Assembly (NCBI GenBank): GCA_016936335.1
Contig: JAFGXZ010000137.1
Span: forward strand, 1-8,345
Length of the DNA stretch: 8,345 nt
Source: Fidelibacterota bacterium
GTDB lineage: Bacteria > Fidelibacterota > UBA2242
Direction of reading: 5' to 3'
Position 1 is the first letter of the stretch, and each line of letters starts with the position of its first letter. The notes below the pieces were generated by a model that was given only the letters and a program-made list of their open reading frames with translations, did not search any database and was not told where the DNA came from. A program made the position numbers and the translations under genes. This document shows, piece by piece, positions 1 through 6,339 of this stretch.

Positions 1-213
1 CGGGTTAATGCAAATATGTCGATTGACGAGTTCAATGAGCTTCTTGACGTAGAAATACTGTCAGATGATGTGGACACGATCGGTGGTTTTGTATTTGCAT
101 TGTTTGGCGAGATGCCCAGGGTAAAATCCAGCATAAAATACGGATCAATTGTATTTACCGTTCAAAAGATCGTAAGCAATCGAATTGATTCATTATTGGT
201 GAAGAAAATATAA
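1..213 (+). CDS. CorC/HlyC-domain protein, 3' fragment (upstream CNNM/CorC-family paralogue)
   Basis: This is the C-terminal end of a gene that enters from outside the window. The frame is open from base 1, so the ATG at 16 is almost certainly internal. The 70 visible residues match the C-terminal transporter-associated CorC_HlyC domain: an N-terminal SIDEFNELL helix, then the hallmark DTIGGFVFALFGEMPRV segment, then beta strands ending in SNRIDSLLV. This domain usually follows a DUF21 membrane region and a CBS pair in putative Mg2+/Co2+ efflux or haemolysin-like proteins, and the missing part presumably carries these. The TAA stop shares its last A with the ATG of the next gene (TAATG), so the two related genes are probably translationally coupled. 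Tandem CorC/CNNM-type genes are common in bacteria. The family call is solid; the transported ion cannot be read from this fragment. Confidence 0.85.
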   Translation, partial: RVNANMSIDEFNELLDVEILSDDVDTIGGFVFALFGEMPRVKSSIKYGSIVFTVQKIVSNRIDSLLVKKI

Positions 214-1469
214 TGTCTGGATCTGTAACCAGCGTCATCATTTTTTTATGTGTCCTGGGAGAAGCGTTTTTCTCGGGTTCTGAAATTGCATTGGTGTCGG
301 TGGACCGGATGCGGATGAAACATGCTGCCAAAACAGGTCACAAATCATCACAACGAGTACTTGATTTGCTTAAAACCCCGGAGCGAATTTTGGGCACAAC
401 GCTGCTGGGAACCAATCTCTGTGTTGTGACCAGTACGACTCTGGCGGCCTCCCGGTTTTATTGGTGGCTCGGGCCGATCGGAGTGCCGATATCAATTGTG
501 GTGATTACCCTCATTAATCTTTTCTTTGCTGAAATTGTACCTAAAAGTATTTTCCAGCAGATGAGTAATCAAATTGCCCCGCGAATCATCTATATTTTAC
601 GTTTATTTATGTTATTGCTTTTTCCTCTTGTCTGGTTGTTTTCCAAGATTGCTGCTTTGTTTGCATCGGTACTTGGCGGGGATAGTTCAACCGCAGACGG
701 CGGGTTTGTCAGCAAGGAAGAACTGAAGCTGCTGATGAAAATGAAACATGACAAAGGTGATGTAAAACCAAGTGAGCGTAAAATGATAAACCGGCTGCTG
801 CATTTTACCGAAACCAATGTCAAAGAAATCATGATACCGCTGATTGACGTGGCTGTTTTAAATGAGAGAGCAACCGTTTCGGAAGCTTCCGTGCGTTTTG
901 TACAGACGAAACACCGCCGTATTCCCATATATAAAGACCGAGTTGATAGAATTGTAGGGATTTTGAACAGTTTTGATATTCTGAGTGAATCCCCGTCAAA
1001 AAAGATTAAATCCATGATTCGGCCAGCTTATTATGTCCCATCGACAATGGGTATCGCCAAACTGCTTGAAGGCCTGCAGAATAATGGTAGAAACATGGCA
1101 ATTGTTGTCGATGAATTTGGCGGAGCGGAAGGAATTGTAACAGTAGAGGACATCCTGGAAGAAGTTGTCGGAGATATTGAAGACGAGTACGATGAGGTCG
1201 AAAATCTGTTCAAGCAGCAGAAGGATGGTTCGATAATCGTGAGCGGCCGAATGCCGGTGGATGATTTAAATGATCGGTTTAATCTGGCGATTCCGGAAGG
1301 TGATTACGAAACCCTGGGGGGTTTTTTTCTAAACCAGGTCAAACGAATTCCCAAAGTAGGCGAAAAAATAACATTGGGCAATTTAGAGCTGGTTGTTTCA
1401 AAGGCCAATAATCGGATTATTGGTGAAATAACGATTCATCCGGCAACTCCGCCGGATGATCCCAATTGA
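213..1469 (+). CDS. CNNM/CorC-family membrane protein (DUF21 + CBS pair + CorC_HlyC), putative Mg2+/Co2+ transporter
   Basis: Complete 418-residue protein with the standard family architecture. Residues 1-155 form the DUF21 membrane domain, with the early FFSGSEIAL signature (about 19-27) and the AEIVPKS motif (106-112) between hydrophobic helices. Residues about 205-325 form a CBS pair, opening with VKEIMIPLIDV and containing AIVVDEFGG (296-304) and TVEDILEEVVGDIEDEYD, the most conserved block of the family. Residues about 340-410 form the CorC_HlyC domain (YETLGGFFL, NRIIGEITI). The first CBS usually opens with MTPR; here it reads MIPL, so the Arg is replaced. Family members are inner-membrane proteins linked to Mg2+ or Co2+ export and nucleotide-regulated by CBS; the substrate here is inferred. 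The start overlaps the previous stop by 1 nt, with a weak GGTGAAG upstream. The last 53 nt overlap the convergent PAP2 gene. Confidence 0.93.
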   Translation: MSGSVTSVIIFLCVLGEAFFSGSEIALVSVDRMRMKHAAKTGHKSSQRVLDLLKTPERILGTTLLGTNLCVVTSTTLAASRFYWWLGPIGVPISIVVITLINLFFAEIVPKSIFQQMSNQIAPRIIYILRLFMLLLFPLVWLFSKIAALFASVLGGDSSTADGGFVSKEELKLLMKMKHDKGDVKPSERKMINRLLHFTETNVKEIMIPLIDVAVLNERATVSEASVRFVQTKHRRIPIYKDRVDRIVGILNSFDILSESPSKKIKSMIRPAYYVPSTMGIAKLLEGLQNNGRNMAIVVDEFGGAEGIVTVEDILEEVVGDIEDEYDEVENLFKQQKDGSIIVSGRMPVDDLNDRFNLAIPEGDYETLGGFFLNQVKRIPKVGEKITLGNLELVVSKANNRIIGEITIHPATPPDDPN

Positions 1470-2334
1470 CGTAAATCCATTTTCCGATAAAATAAAACAA
1501 TAATCCGTTTATTAATCCTGCCAAGGCGTCGATAGTATAATGATAGCTGCAGTACACAGTGGCAATCGTTATGCCCGTCGCAATGAAAATCATGAGTGGA
1601 CGGTATTTTTTTAACTCCGAATAGCTGTATAGAAAAATCAGCACGGTGACAGCAACATGGGTGCTGGGAAATGCTCCCCCGCCCTGTTTACCCCCAATTT
1701 TATATATAAAATTCATCATGGGAATAGAGATAAAGCCTTTTTTAAAAATCATAGAATGGTTTGCAATGGGGCCGTCGCTGGGAAAAAGGATAAAAAATAT
1801 AAAGTGAACAACCAGCATCAGGGTTAGCGAGAAGCACAGTTCGTGTGCTTTGGGTGAGCGCAGTGAAAGCATAATCATGCCGGGAATGAAAAGAATCATG
1901 TAGTAGGAGAAATAAAAAATGTGCATCAATTCATCGAATAGCAGATGATTCCCCGGAAAACTATCCATCTGGCTAAGATTGCCGAAAAGATTTCTATCCC
2001 AATATAAAAGTGGTGGATCAAAGGTTTCTTTGAAAATCAAATTATCGTAACTGGTTGCCTGCGTATAAAAAACAGCCACTGAAATTATGGGTAACCAGCA
2101 GTGCAGCCAATAGCCGGTGGTGTTGAAATCACGTTTTTCATATACAATCAGAAAATAAAGGAGCGAAAATAGTCCGATGTCAAAGAATATGAAAAGCAAT
2201 GGCTGTCCGAGTATATTGTAAAATATTAGGGAAATTATAGCTGCGAGAGCGCTGAAAATCAATACCAGGTAGTCTACCGGAAATACACCCCTTTTAAATC
2301 GGGAAACCTGTTGTTGATATAACTCTACAGCCAT
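1417..2334 (-). CDS. PAP2-superfamily membrane phosphatase/phosphotransferase (PAP2_3, IPC-synthase-like)
   Basis: 305-residue polytopic protein with about six hydrophobic helices. Motif 2 of the PAP2 superfamily is clear: GGGAFPSTH (218-226), with the acid/base His226. Motif 3 is CSYHYTIDALAG (262-273), giving nucleophile His265 and Asp269. The HYxxD form resembles inositol-phosphorylceramide synthases and PAP2_3 proteins more than classical SRxxxxxHxxxD phosphatases. The motif 1 region, FPSDGPIAN (184-192), lacks the Arg usually found after the Pro. The family removes or transfers phosphate or phospho-head-groups on membrane lipids, with the active site on the outer face of the membrane. 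The ATG overlaps the upstream SDR stop by 10 nt, and a GGGA sits just upstream inside that gene, so the genes are probably coupled. It is the last gene of a three-gene minus-strand operon. Its C-terminal 17 codons overlap the convergent CNNM gene. Substrate not determined. Confidence 0.85.
   Translation of the reverse strand: MAVELYQQQVSRFKRGVFPVDYLVLIFSALAAIISLIFYNILGQPLLFIFFDIGLFSLLYFLIVYEKRDFNTTGYWLHCWLPIISVAVFYTQATSYDNLIFKETFDPPLLYWDRNLFGNLSQMDSFPGNHLLFDELMHIFYFSYYMILFIPGMIMLSLRSPKAHELCFSLTLMLVVHFIFFILFPSDGPIANHSMIFKKGFISIPMMNFIYKIGGKQGGGAFPSTHVAVTVLIFLYSYSELKKYRPLMIFIATGITIATVYCSYHYTIDALAGLINGLLFYFIGKWIYVNWDHPAELPDESLFHQ
1436..1459. repeat. Inverted repeat (9-bp perfect stem, 6-nt loop) in the convergent gene overlap
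   Basis: TCATCCGGC (1436-1444) and GCCGGATGA (1451-1459) are perfect complements around the loop AACTCC. The stem is GC-rich and should form a stable hairpin in transcripts from either strand. It lies wholly inside the 53-bp overlap of the CNNM and PAP2 coding ends. No U-tract follows on either strand, so it is not a textbook intrinsic terminator. A role in 3'-end stabilisation or in stopping convergent transcripts is inferred. Confidence 0.6.
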
Positions 2335-3299
2335 TGGTTTTCCCGATACCAGTTAATGGTCATTTGGAAGCCGGAATCGATATCGTATTGCGGTCGGTAA
2401 CCCAAAATATCCCGGGCTTTTTGGGATGACAACACCCAGCCCCGGGCCGTCAGTTCATTGTATTTATCAGGATTCAGCATCGATGTTTTTCTACGAATGC
2501 GGGAAATGAACGAATTCAGACTAATACCGAATTTTAATGCTATTTGGGGGACATATAGAGGAATTGTCCATGAATCCAAATACTTGGCAGCCGTTGTTAT
2601 CAGTCCACTTTGGGTATATCCCGCATTGTTACCGTCATTAAGGTTGAAAATCTCACCATTTGATAGATTATTATCGATGCATGTCATGATAAATTCTACC
2701 AGATCGTTGATATGAATAATGTTGATAAGCGATTTCCGAATGCCGATTCGGGGATTTATATGGTTCTTCGCGATGCGGAACAGTGAAAGCGACTCCCGAT
2801 CTTCCGGACCATAGACAATTGCGGGTCGGATGATGGTGAAGTTTATTGGCCGGTCGGTATGCAAAAAAAGTTGTTCAGCCATTTGTTTACTGCGACCATA
2901 GTCAGAAACAGGATTTGCGGGCGCTTGTTCGTAAAGAGGTGTTAGGTTTTTACTGGGTCCGACGGCCGCCTGGGAACTGATGTAAATTATTCTGGTTCCT
3001 TCCCGAGCCGCATTAATGAGATTTTCTGTTCCGGTTGTGTTTATTTGAAAGAAATTATCCGGATATATTGATTTTGTAATTCCGGCCAGGTGAATGACCA
3101 GATCGATGCTACTGCAAGCCCTATCAAGAGAACCGAGATCGGACAAATCTCCGATTATCCACTCTACATCGTTTTCAAAAGCTGCCGGACGATGACTATT
3201 TGGCCGGGTCAGACAACGGACACTGTGATGTTCCCGGAGAAGCCGAGGTACAATGTGTTTGCCGATGAACCCGGTAGCCCCGGTTACCAGCACGTGCAT
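2325..3299 (-). CDS. Extended SDR, NAD-dependent epimerase/dehydratase family
   Basis: 324-residue soluble protein. The Rossmann N-terminus carries GATGFIG (7-13), matching GxxGxxG for NAD(P) binding. GDLSD (50-54) and HLAG (70-73) are the usual adenine- and ribose-contacting loops. The catalytic set is Ser108/109 (ISSQA), Tyr134 and Lys138 (DYGRSKQ), which is intact YxxxK. The C-terminal half (about 190-324) is the substrate domain and ends with LGYRPQYDIDSGFQ, as in extended SDRs acting on nucleotide sugars, steroids or lipid intermediates. No specific substrate can be named. Because it lies between a CDP-alcohol phosphatidyltransferase and a PAP2 enzyme, I infer a role in modifying a lipid or head-group precursor; a ceramide-reductase-like SDR or a sugar epimerase are both possible. 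It begins 28 bp after the upstream stop and overlaps the PAP2 start by 10 bp. No strong ribosome site is visible before the ATG. Confidence 0.88.
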   Translation of the reverse strand: MHVLVTGATGFIGKHIVPRLLREHHSVRCLTRPNSHRPAAFENDVEWIIGDLSDLGSLDRACSSIDLVIHLAGITKSIYPDNFFQINTTGTENLINAAREGTRIIYISSQAAVGPSKNLTPLYEQAPANPVSDYGRSKQMAEQLFLHTDRPINFTIIRPAIVYGPEDRESLSLFRIAKNHINPRIGIRKSLINIIHINDLVEFIMTCIDNNLSNGEIFNLNDGNNAGYTQSGLITTAAKYLDSWTIPLYVPQIALKFGISLNSFISRIRRKTSMLNPDKYNELTARGWVLSSQKARDILGYRPQYDIDSGFQMTINWYRENQWL

Positions 3300-3327
3300 T
3301 TTATGTCACTTAAAGTAGTTGATTCAT

Positions 3328-4185
3328 TCACAGTGATTTTTTGTTGGCCCTTATCTGAAGCGGGACGATCAATATAATCCAGATATTTGCAAAAACAATA
3401 GTATAGCCTAAAAACAGTTCAGGTTGATAAAGAATCCCGGATAGGCACAGTATACAGATATGCATGGATAATTCTATCATCAGCCACAATCGCAGTAATA
3501 GTATATTGGCCTTATAATAGTTATGGGAATTATACTGAACCTGTTTGTGTGCATATTTAAGTTGTATTCGACAATAAAGCAGATAAAGGTGGATTAAAAT
3601 TTTGGTAAGAAACTGACTGTTCTTTCCCTGAAGACGCTGCAATTCAGCGCTGAAAAGGGATATCTCATCCTTAATTGAATGACGAATATTTAGCGCATGG
3701 GTGCAAAATTGGCCACGGTAATAATCGACCAAAATACTGTGAATTGCCATCGAAATAACTGCAACAACGATAACTATCCATAAATAAAGTTGCGGCATTA
3801 AGGCCATTTTTGACATTCCGATACCAAGGCCGGTAAATATCGCCAGGCCGTTAATATAGTCAATTGTACCATCTACAATCCGGCCGACCGGGGACCCGTT
3901 TTTTTTATAGCGGGCGAGCATTCCGTCACTGCAATCGATAACGGCGGTGGCGGCGTACAGCAGCCCGGCCCAGAAAAAACCTTCCCGTGTGCCCCTGGAA
4001 AAACAGACGCCACTGCCAATGCCGGTCACCATAGCGGTAACCGATACCTGGTTTGGAGTGACTGGAAAACGAGAAAACACTTTTACCAGAACGAATGCAA
4101 TGGGTCGAAACAAGATTAGGTCGGGTATTCCTTCGATTGGAAGGGGTTTTAACATAGATAAATATTCGCGAAATAATTTCTTCAC
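3328..4185 (-). CDS. CDP-alcohol phosphatidyltransferase family integral membrane enzyme
   Basis: 285-residue membrane protein with the complete family signature, DxxDGxxARx8GxxxDxxxD: Asp84, Asp87-Gly88, Ala91-Arg92, Gly101, Asp105 and Asp109. These aspartates bind two metal ions and catalyse transfer of a phosphatidyl or similar group from a CDP-activated donor to an alcohol (glycerol phosphate, inositol phosphate, serine, choline and others). The short N-terminal VTPNQVSVT segment (42-50) before the first helix is also typical. Several hydrophobic helices follow, and the cytoplasmic stretch at about 155-190 is longer than in minimal family members. The acceptor cannot be read from sequence. 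It is the first gene of the minus-strand lipid cassette. The chosen start is GTG at 4185; an ATG ten codons later (4155) is an alternative. Neither has a well-placed Shine-Dalgarno: an AAGGAT lies about 16 nt before the GTG. Confidence 0.9.
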   Translation of the reverse strand: MKKLFREYLSMLKPLPIEGIPDLILFRPIAFVLVKVFSRFPVTPNQVSVTAMVTGIGSGVCFSRGTREGFFWAGLLYAATAVIDCSDGMLARYKKNGSPVGRIVDGTIDYINGLAIFTGLGIGMSKMALMPQLYLWIVIVVAVISMAIHSILVDYYRGQFCTHALNIRHSIKDEISLFSAELQRLQGKNSQFLTKILIHLYLLYCRIQLKYAHKQVQYNSHNYYKANILLLRLWLMIELSMHICILCLSGILYQPELFLGYTIVFANIWIILIVPLQIRANKKSL

Positions 4186-4297
4186 AGGATAAATTTACAA
4201 ATCCTTTTTATAAAGACGACAGGTTTTATTATTGGGGGAGACATATTTCTGAGTTAAATTTCGCCACCTTTTTGTAATACGATAGAATGGAGATACT
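4186..4297. promoter_or_regulatory. Divergent intergenic region between lipid cassette and YchF-like gene
   Basis: This 112-bp AT-rich gap separates two divergent starts, so promoters for both directions should lie here. On the minus strand, TATAAA (4212-4207) is a plausible -10 element, but no good -35 sits 16-18 bp upstream. On the plus strand, TAATAC (4275-4280) is only a weak -10 candidate. The plus-strand ribosome site GGAGA (4289-4293) is clear, 4 nt before the ATG at 4298. AGGAT (4186-4190) and ATCCT (4201-4205) form a short 5-bp inverted repeat just ahead of the minus-strand GTG. Assigning a promoter role rests on the divergent layout rather than on strong boxes. Confidence 0.4.
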
Positions 4298-5377
4298 ATG
4301 CAAACCGGTATTGTAGGATTACCCTTTTCCGGCAAGTCCACGCTTTTTCAGACATTACTCAGCAATAAACCTGACAGTGCTGAATTTAAAACCAAGCACC
4401 TTGCCGAAAGGGGTATAATAAATGTTTATGATAAACGACTGGATCGCCTGACAGCATTGTTTAAACCGCGGAGCAAGGTTCACGCGACGATTGAATATAT
4501 TAGAGTACCCGGTCTGGATCCACAGAATGAAAACGGCATGTCCCCGCAGTTTTTTGCCAATTTAAAAACTGTGGACGAGATCATTCTTGTGATTCGGGAT
4601 TTTGAATCTGAACTGTATCCGCATCCGTTGGGAAAAATCGACCCGCGGGCGGATATTGAATTTGCCCTTTCGGAATTTTTATTGTCCGATATGTTGATTG
4701 TGGAAAAACGGATTGAGCGGCTGGAAAAACAGCTGAAAAAAATCCGCAATGCCACCGATGAGCGGGAGCTGCAAATGATCCTGAAATGCCAAAGGGCTCT
4801 TGAAGATGGGAAAGCATTGCGAGCCGTCTCATTTAATGACGAAGAACAGAAGCTGTTAAAAGGGTATCAGTTTTTATCATCAAAGCCGCTGCTGATTGTA
4901 ATTAACATTGCGGAATCTCAAATCGCAGATTCGAAAAAAGTGATAGAAAAGTATAATGATTATCAGGCCGAAACAGTTTCAGTACTGGCCCTGTGCTTGA
5001 AAATTGAAAGTGAAATTGCTGAATTGGACGAAGCGGACCAGGAAATATTTCTGGCAGAACTTGGAATCAGTGAGCCGGCCTTGCATCGGCTGGTAAAAAA
5101 ATCCTATGATTTACTGGGGTTAATTTCCTTTTTTACGGTTGGTGAAGATGAATGTCGGTCATGGACAATTCGCCGGGGTATGAATGCTCAAAAGGCCGCC
5201 GGAGTCATTCATTCTGATCTGGAACGGGGATTTATCCGGGCCGATGTGGTTACTTACAAAGATTTGTTGGAACAAGCTAGTCTGACCGCCTGTCGCGTGA
5301 AAGGTCTGTTGAGGCTTGAGGGCAAAGAGTATGTTGTTCGGGACGGCGACGTCATGGAAATTCGCTTTAACGTCTGA
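4298..5377 (+). CDS. YchF/DUF933-type (Obg-like) P-loop NTPase, divergent
   Basis: 359 residues, close to the usual YchF length of about 363. The G1 P-loop is GLPFSGKST (7-15). The base-recognition motif equivalent to YchF NxxE is NIAE (203-206), which in this family favours ATP over GTP. A helical coiled-coil insert follows the family pattern: DPRADIEFALSEFLLSD, then EKRIERLEKQLKKI (about 115-150). The C-terminal TGS/DUF933 domain is strongly conserved (about 278-359: SWTIRRGMNAQKAAGVIHSD, then LEGKEYVVRDGDVMEIRFNV). The G domain is degenerate: the G3 DxxG is RVPG (69-72), the switch I TIEPN-like motif is missing, and the glycine-rich loop after G3 is shortened. Canonical YchF/OLA1 are ribosome-associated ATPases in translation and stress control. 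I read this protein as a divergent paralogue, so I give no symbol. GGAGA lies 4 nt before the ATG. Confidence 0.85.
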   Translation: MQTGIVGLPFSGKSTLFQTLLSNKPDSAEFKTKHLAERGIINVYDKRLDRLTALFKPRSKVHATIEYIRVPGLDPQNENGMSPQFFANLKTVDEIILVIRDFESELYPHPLGKIDPRADIEFALSEFLLSDMLIVEKRIERLEKQLKKIRNATDERELQMILKCQRALEDGKALRAVSFNDEEQKLLKGYQFLSSKPLLIVINIAESQIADSKKVIEKYNDYQAETVSVLALCLKIESEIAELDEADQEIFLAELGISEPALHRLVKKSYDLLGLISFFTVGEDECRSWTIRRGMNAQKAAGVIHSDLERGFIRADVVTYKDLLEQASLTACRVKGLLRLEGKEYVVRDGDVMEIRFNV

Positions 5378-5459
5378 TATCATTATCAAAAAAACTATTT
5401 TTACATAATTTAGAGAAGCTTATATTTGAATTGTAAGGCGAAATAAATTAAGGTGGAAA

Positions 5460-6323
5460 ATGAATATAACTGATCGTGTGTTTATACGGAAACTCGGTCG
5501 GCTGATTCTAATGCTTATTTTGGGAATAATTTCGCTCTTCTTACTGCTGTTTTTATTCTGGTCGGTCTGTATCGGCGGGCTGTTTTTAATCATTTTCTCA
5601 GTAATCATGCTGACCGTTTTTTTACCGATTAAGTTAAATAATCAGCAGTTTACAATCGTTCGGATCATTTTTGGGATTGCGGCTGTCGCAATGATTCTGA
5701 TGTTTGCAGATCTTCCAATTGTGGAAATTCAGAAGCGCTTCAACGAACTGGATTCCAGGGTTGCCAGCCGGGGGCCGGCCACATTGACCTTTTCCAATAA
5801 ACTTTGCGTTTATAATACCAATTTAATTATTTCATTTTATGGCCGATTACTCGGTTTTCCTGAGTATGGCAAGCAATCTCTGCGCTTATGTGTCAACAAC
5901 CGGGGCGCCCGGACCTGGGATTCCGAATTTCCACTTAAATCGCCCAAAGTAGTTGGAGTTATTAATAATTGGAGCGTGCTGCTCAAACGAAAGCGACGGG
6001 ATATAACCCATGTAATATTACCGGCCCGTACAATCAGCTGGCAAAATACGCAGAATGATCGCCGGGTAGCTCTGGCGTTAAATCCTGTGACCATTGAAGC
6101 GAAAGCAAGTCCAGTTGGTGGTCGCTGGCGGATGGATTGTCGGGCAACGACGCGGGTCAAATACCGTAGCGGCACGGAGCGAATATTGTTGACGGCTGGC
6201 GATAAAAAACTGATTTTGCCGGAAGGTCCATTTTGGGCTCTTCAACAAGCCGGTTGGCTTAAGCCCTATACCGCCGTTTGGGAATGGTCGGTTTTTAGTG
6301 ACGACAAGCGCCTCATACAATAA
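5460..6323 (+). CDS. Uncharacterised membrane-anchored protein, three N-terminal TM helices and a soluble domain
   Basis: I do not recognise this 287-residue protein. Three hydrophobic helices are visible at about 13-34, 36-56 and 64-84. They are followed by a soluble region of about 200 residues with alternating hydrophobic/polar patterning, suggesting mostly beta structure, and many basic residues (for example LLKRKRRD about 173-180, then DRRVALAL). With the first helix starting after basic residues (RKLGR), the N-terminus is likely cytoplasmic and the soluble domain probably lies outside the cytoplasmic membrane; topology is inferred. Only two cysteines (about 116 and 144) lie in the first half of the soluble part, and no catalytic motif or lipobox is seen. 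An AGGTGG (5451-5456) just before the ATG supports the start. It lies 82 bp after the YchF-like gene, same strand, and ends 16 bp before the convergent MscS stop. Co-transcription with the upstream gene is possible but unproven. Confidence 0.75.
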   Translation: MNITDRVFIRKLGRLILMLILGIISLFLLLFLFWSVCIGGLFLIIFSVIMLTVFLPIKLNNQQFTIVRIIFGIAAVAMILMFADLPIVEIQKRFNELDSRVASRGPATLTFSNKLCVYNTNLIISFYGRLLGFPEYGKQSLRLCVNNRGARTWDSEFPLKSPKVVGVINNWSVLLKRKRRDITHVILPARTISWQNTQNDRRVALALNPVTIEAKASPVGGRWRMDCRATTRVKYRSGTERILLTAGDKKLILPEGPFWALQQAGWLKPYTAVWEWSVFSDDKRLIQ

Positions 6324-6339
6324 TTCCTAAAAAATACAG

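Noticed and set aside
590..1015. Antisense open frame of 141 codons inside the CNNM gene
   Set aside because: It lies entirely opposite a well-supported coding region, shows no domain or start signal, and its composition (Ser/Ile rich) is that of a shadow frame. The same applies to antisense frames at 1031-1213, 4480-4832, 5159-5389, 5837-6175 and 6078-6320, and to plus-strand frames over the lipid cassette at 2458-2715, 3090-3377 and 3947-4192.
1451..1459. GCCGGATG resembling the core of an enterobacterial REP/BIME element
   Set aside because: A short match only. It is inside two coding regions, not repeated elsewhere in the window, and the organism does not look enterobacterial.
4186..4205. 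AGGAT/ATCCT hairpin that might hide a ribosome site before the GTG at 4185
   Set aside because: Only 5 bp with a 10-nt loop, and the AAGGAT is already too far from the start to be a normal Shine-Dalgarno. It is kept as a remark, not as a regulatory element.
5378..5459. Terminator or promoter in the gap after the YchF-like gene
   Set aside because: AAAAACTATTTTT (5390-5402) is a weak AT-only stem, and CATAAT (5404-5409) has no -35 partner at a suitable distance. Nothing is strong enough to call.
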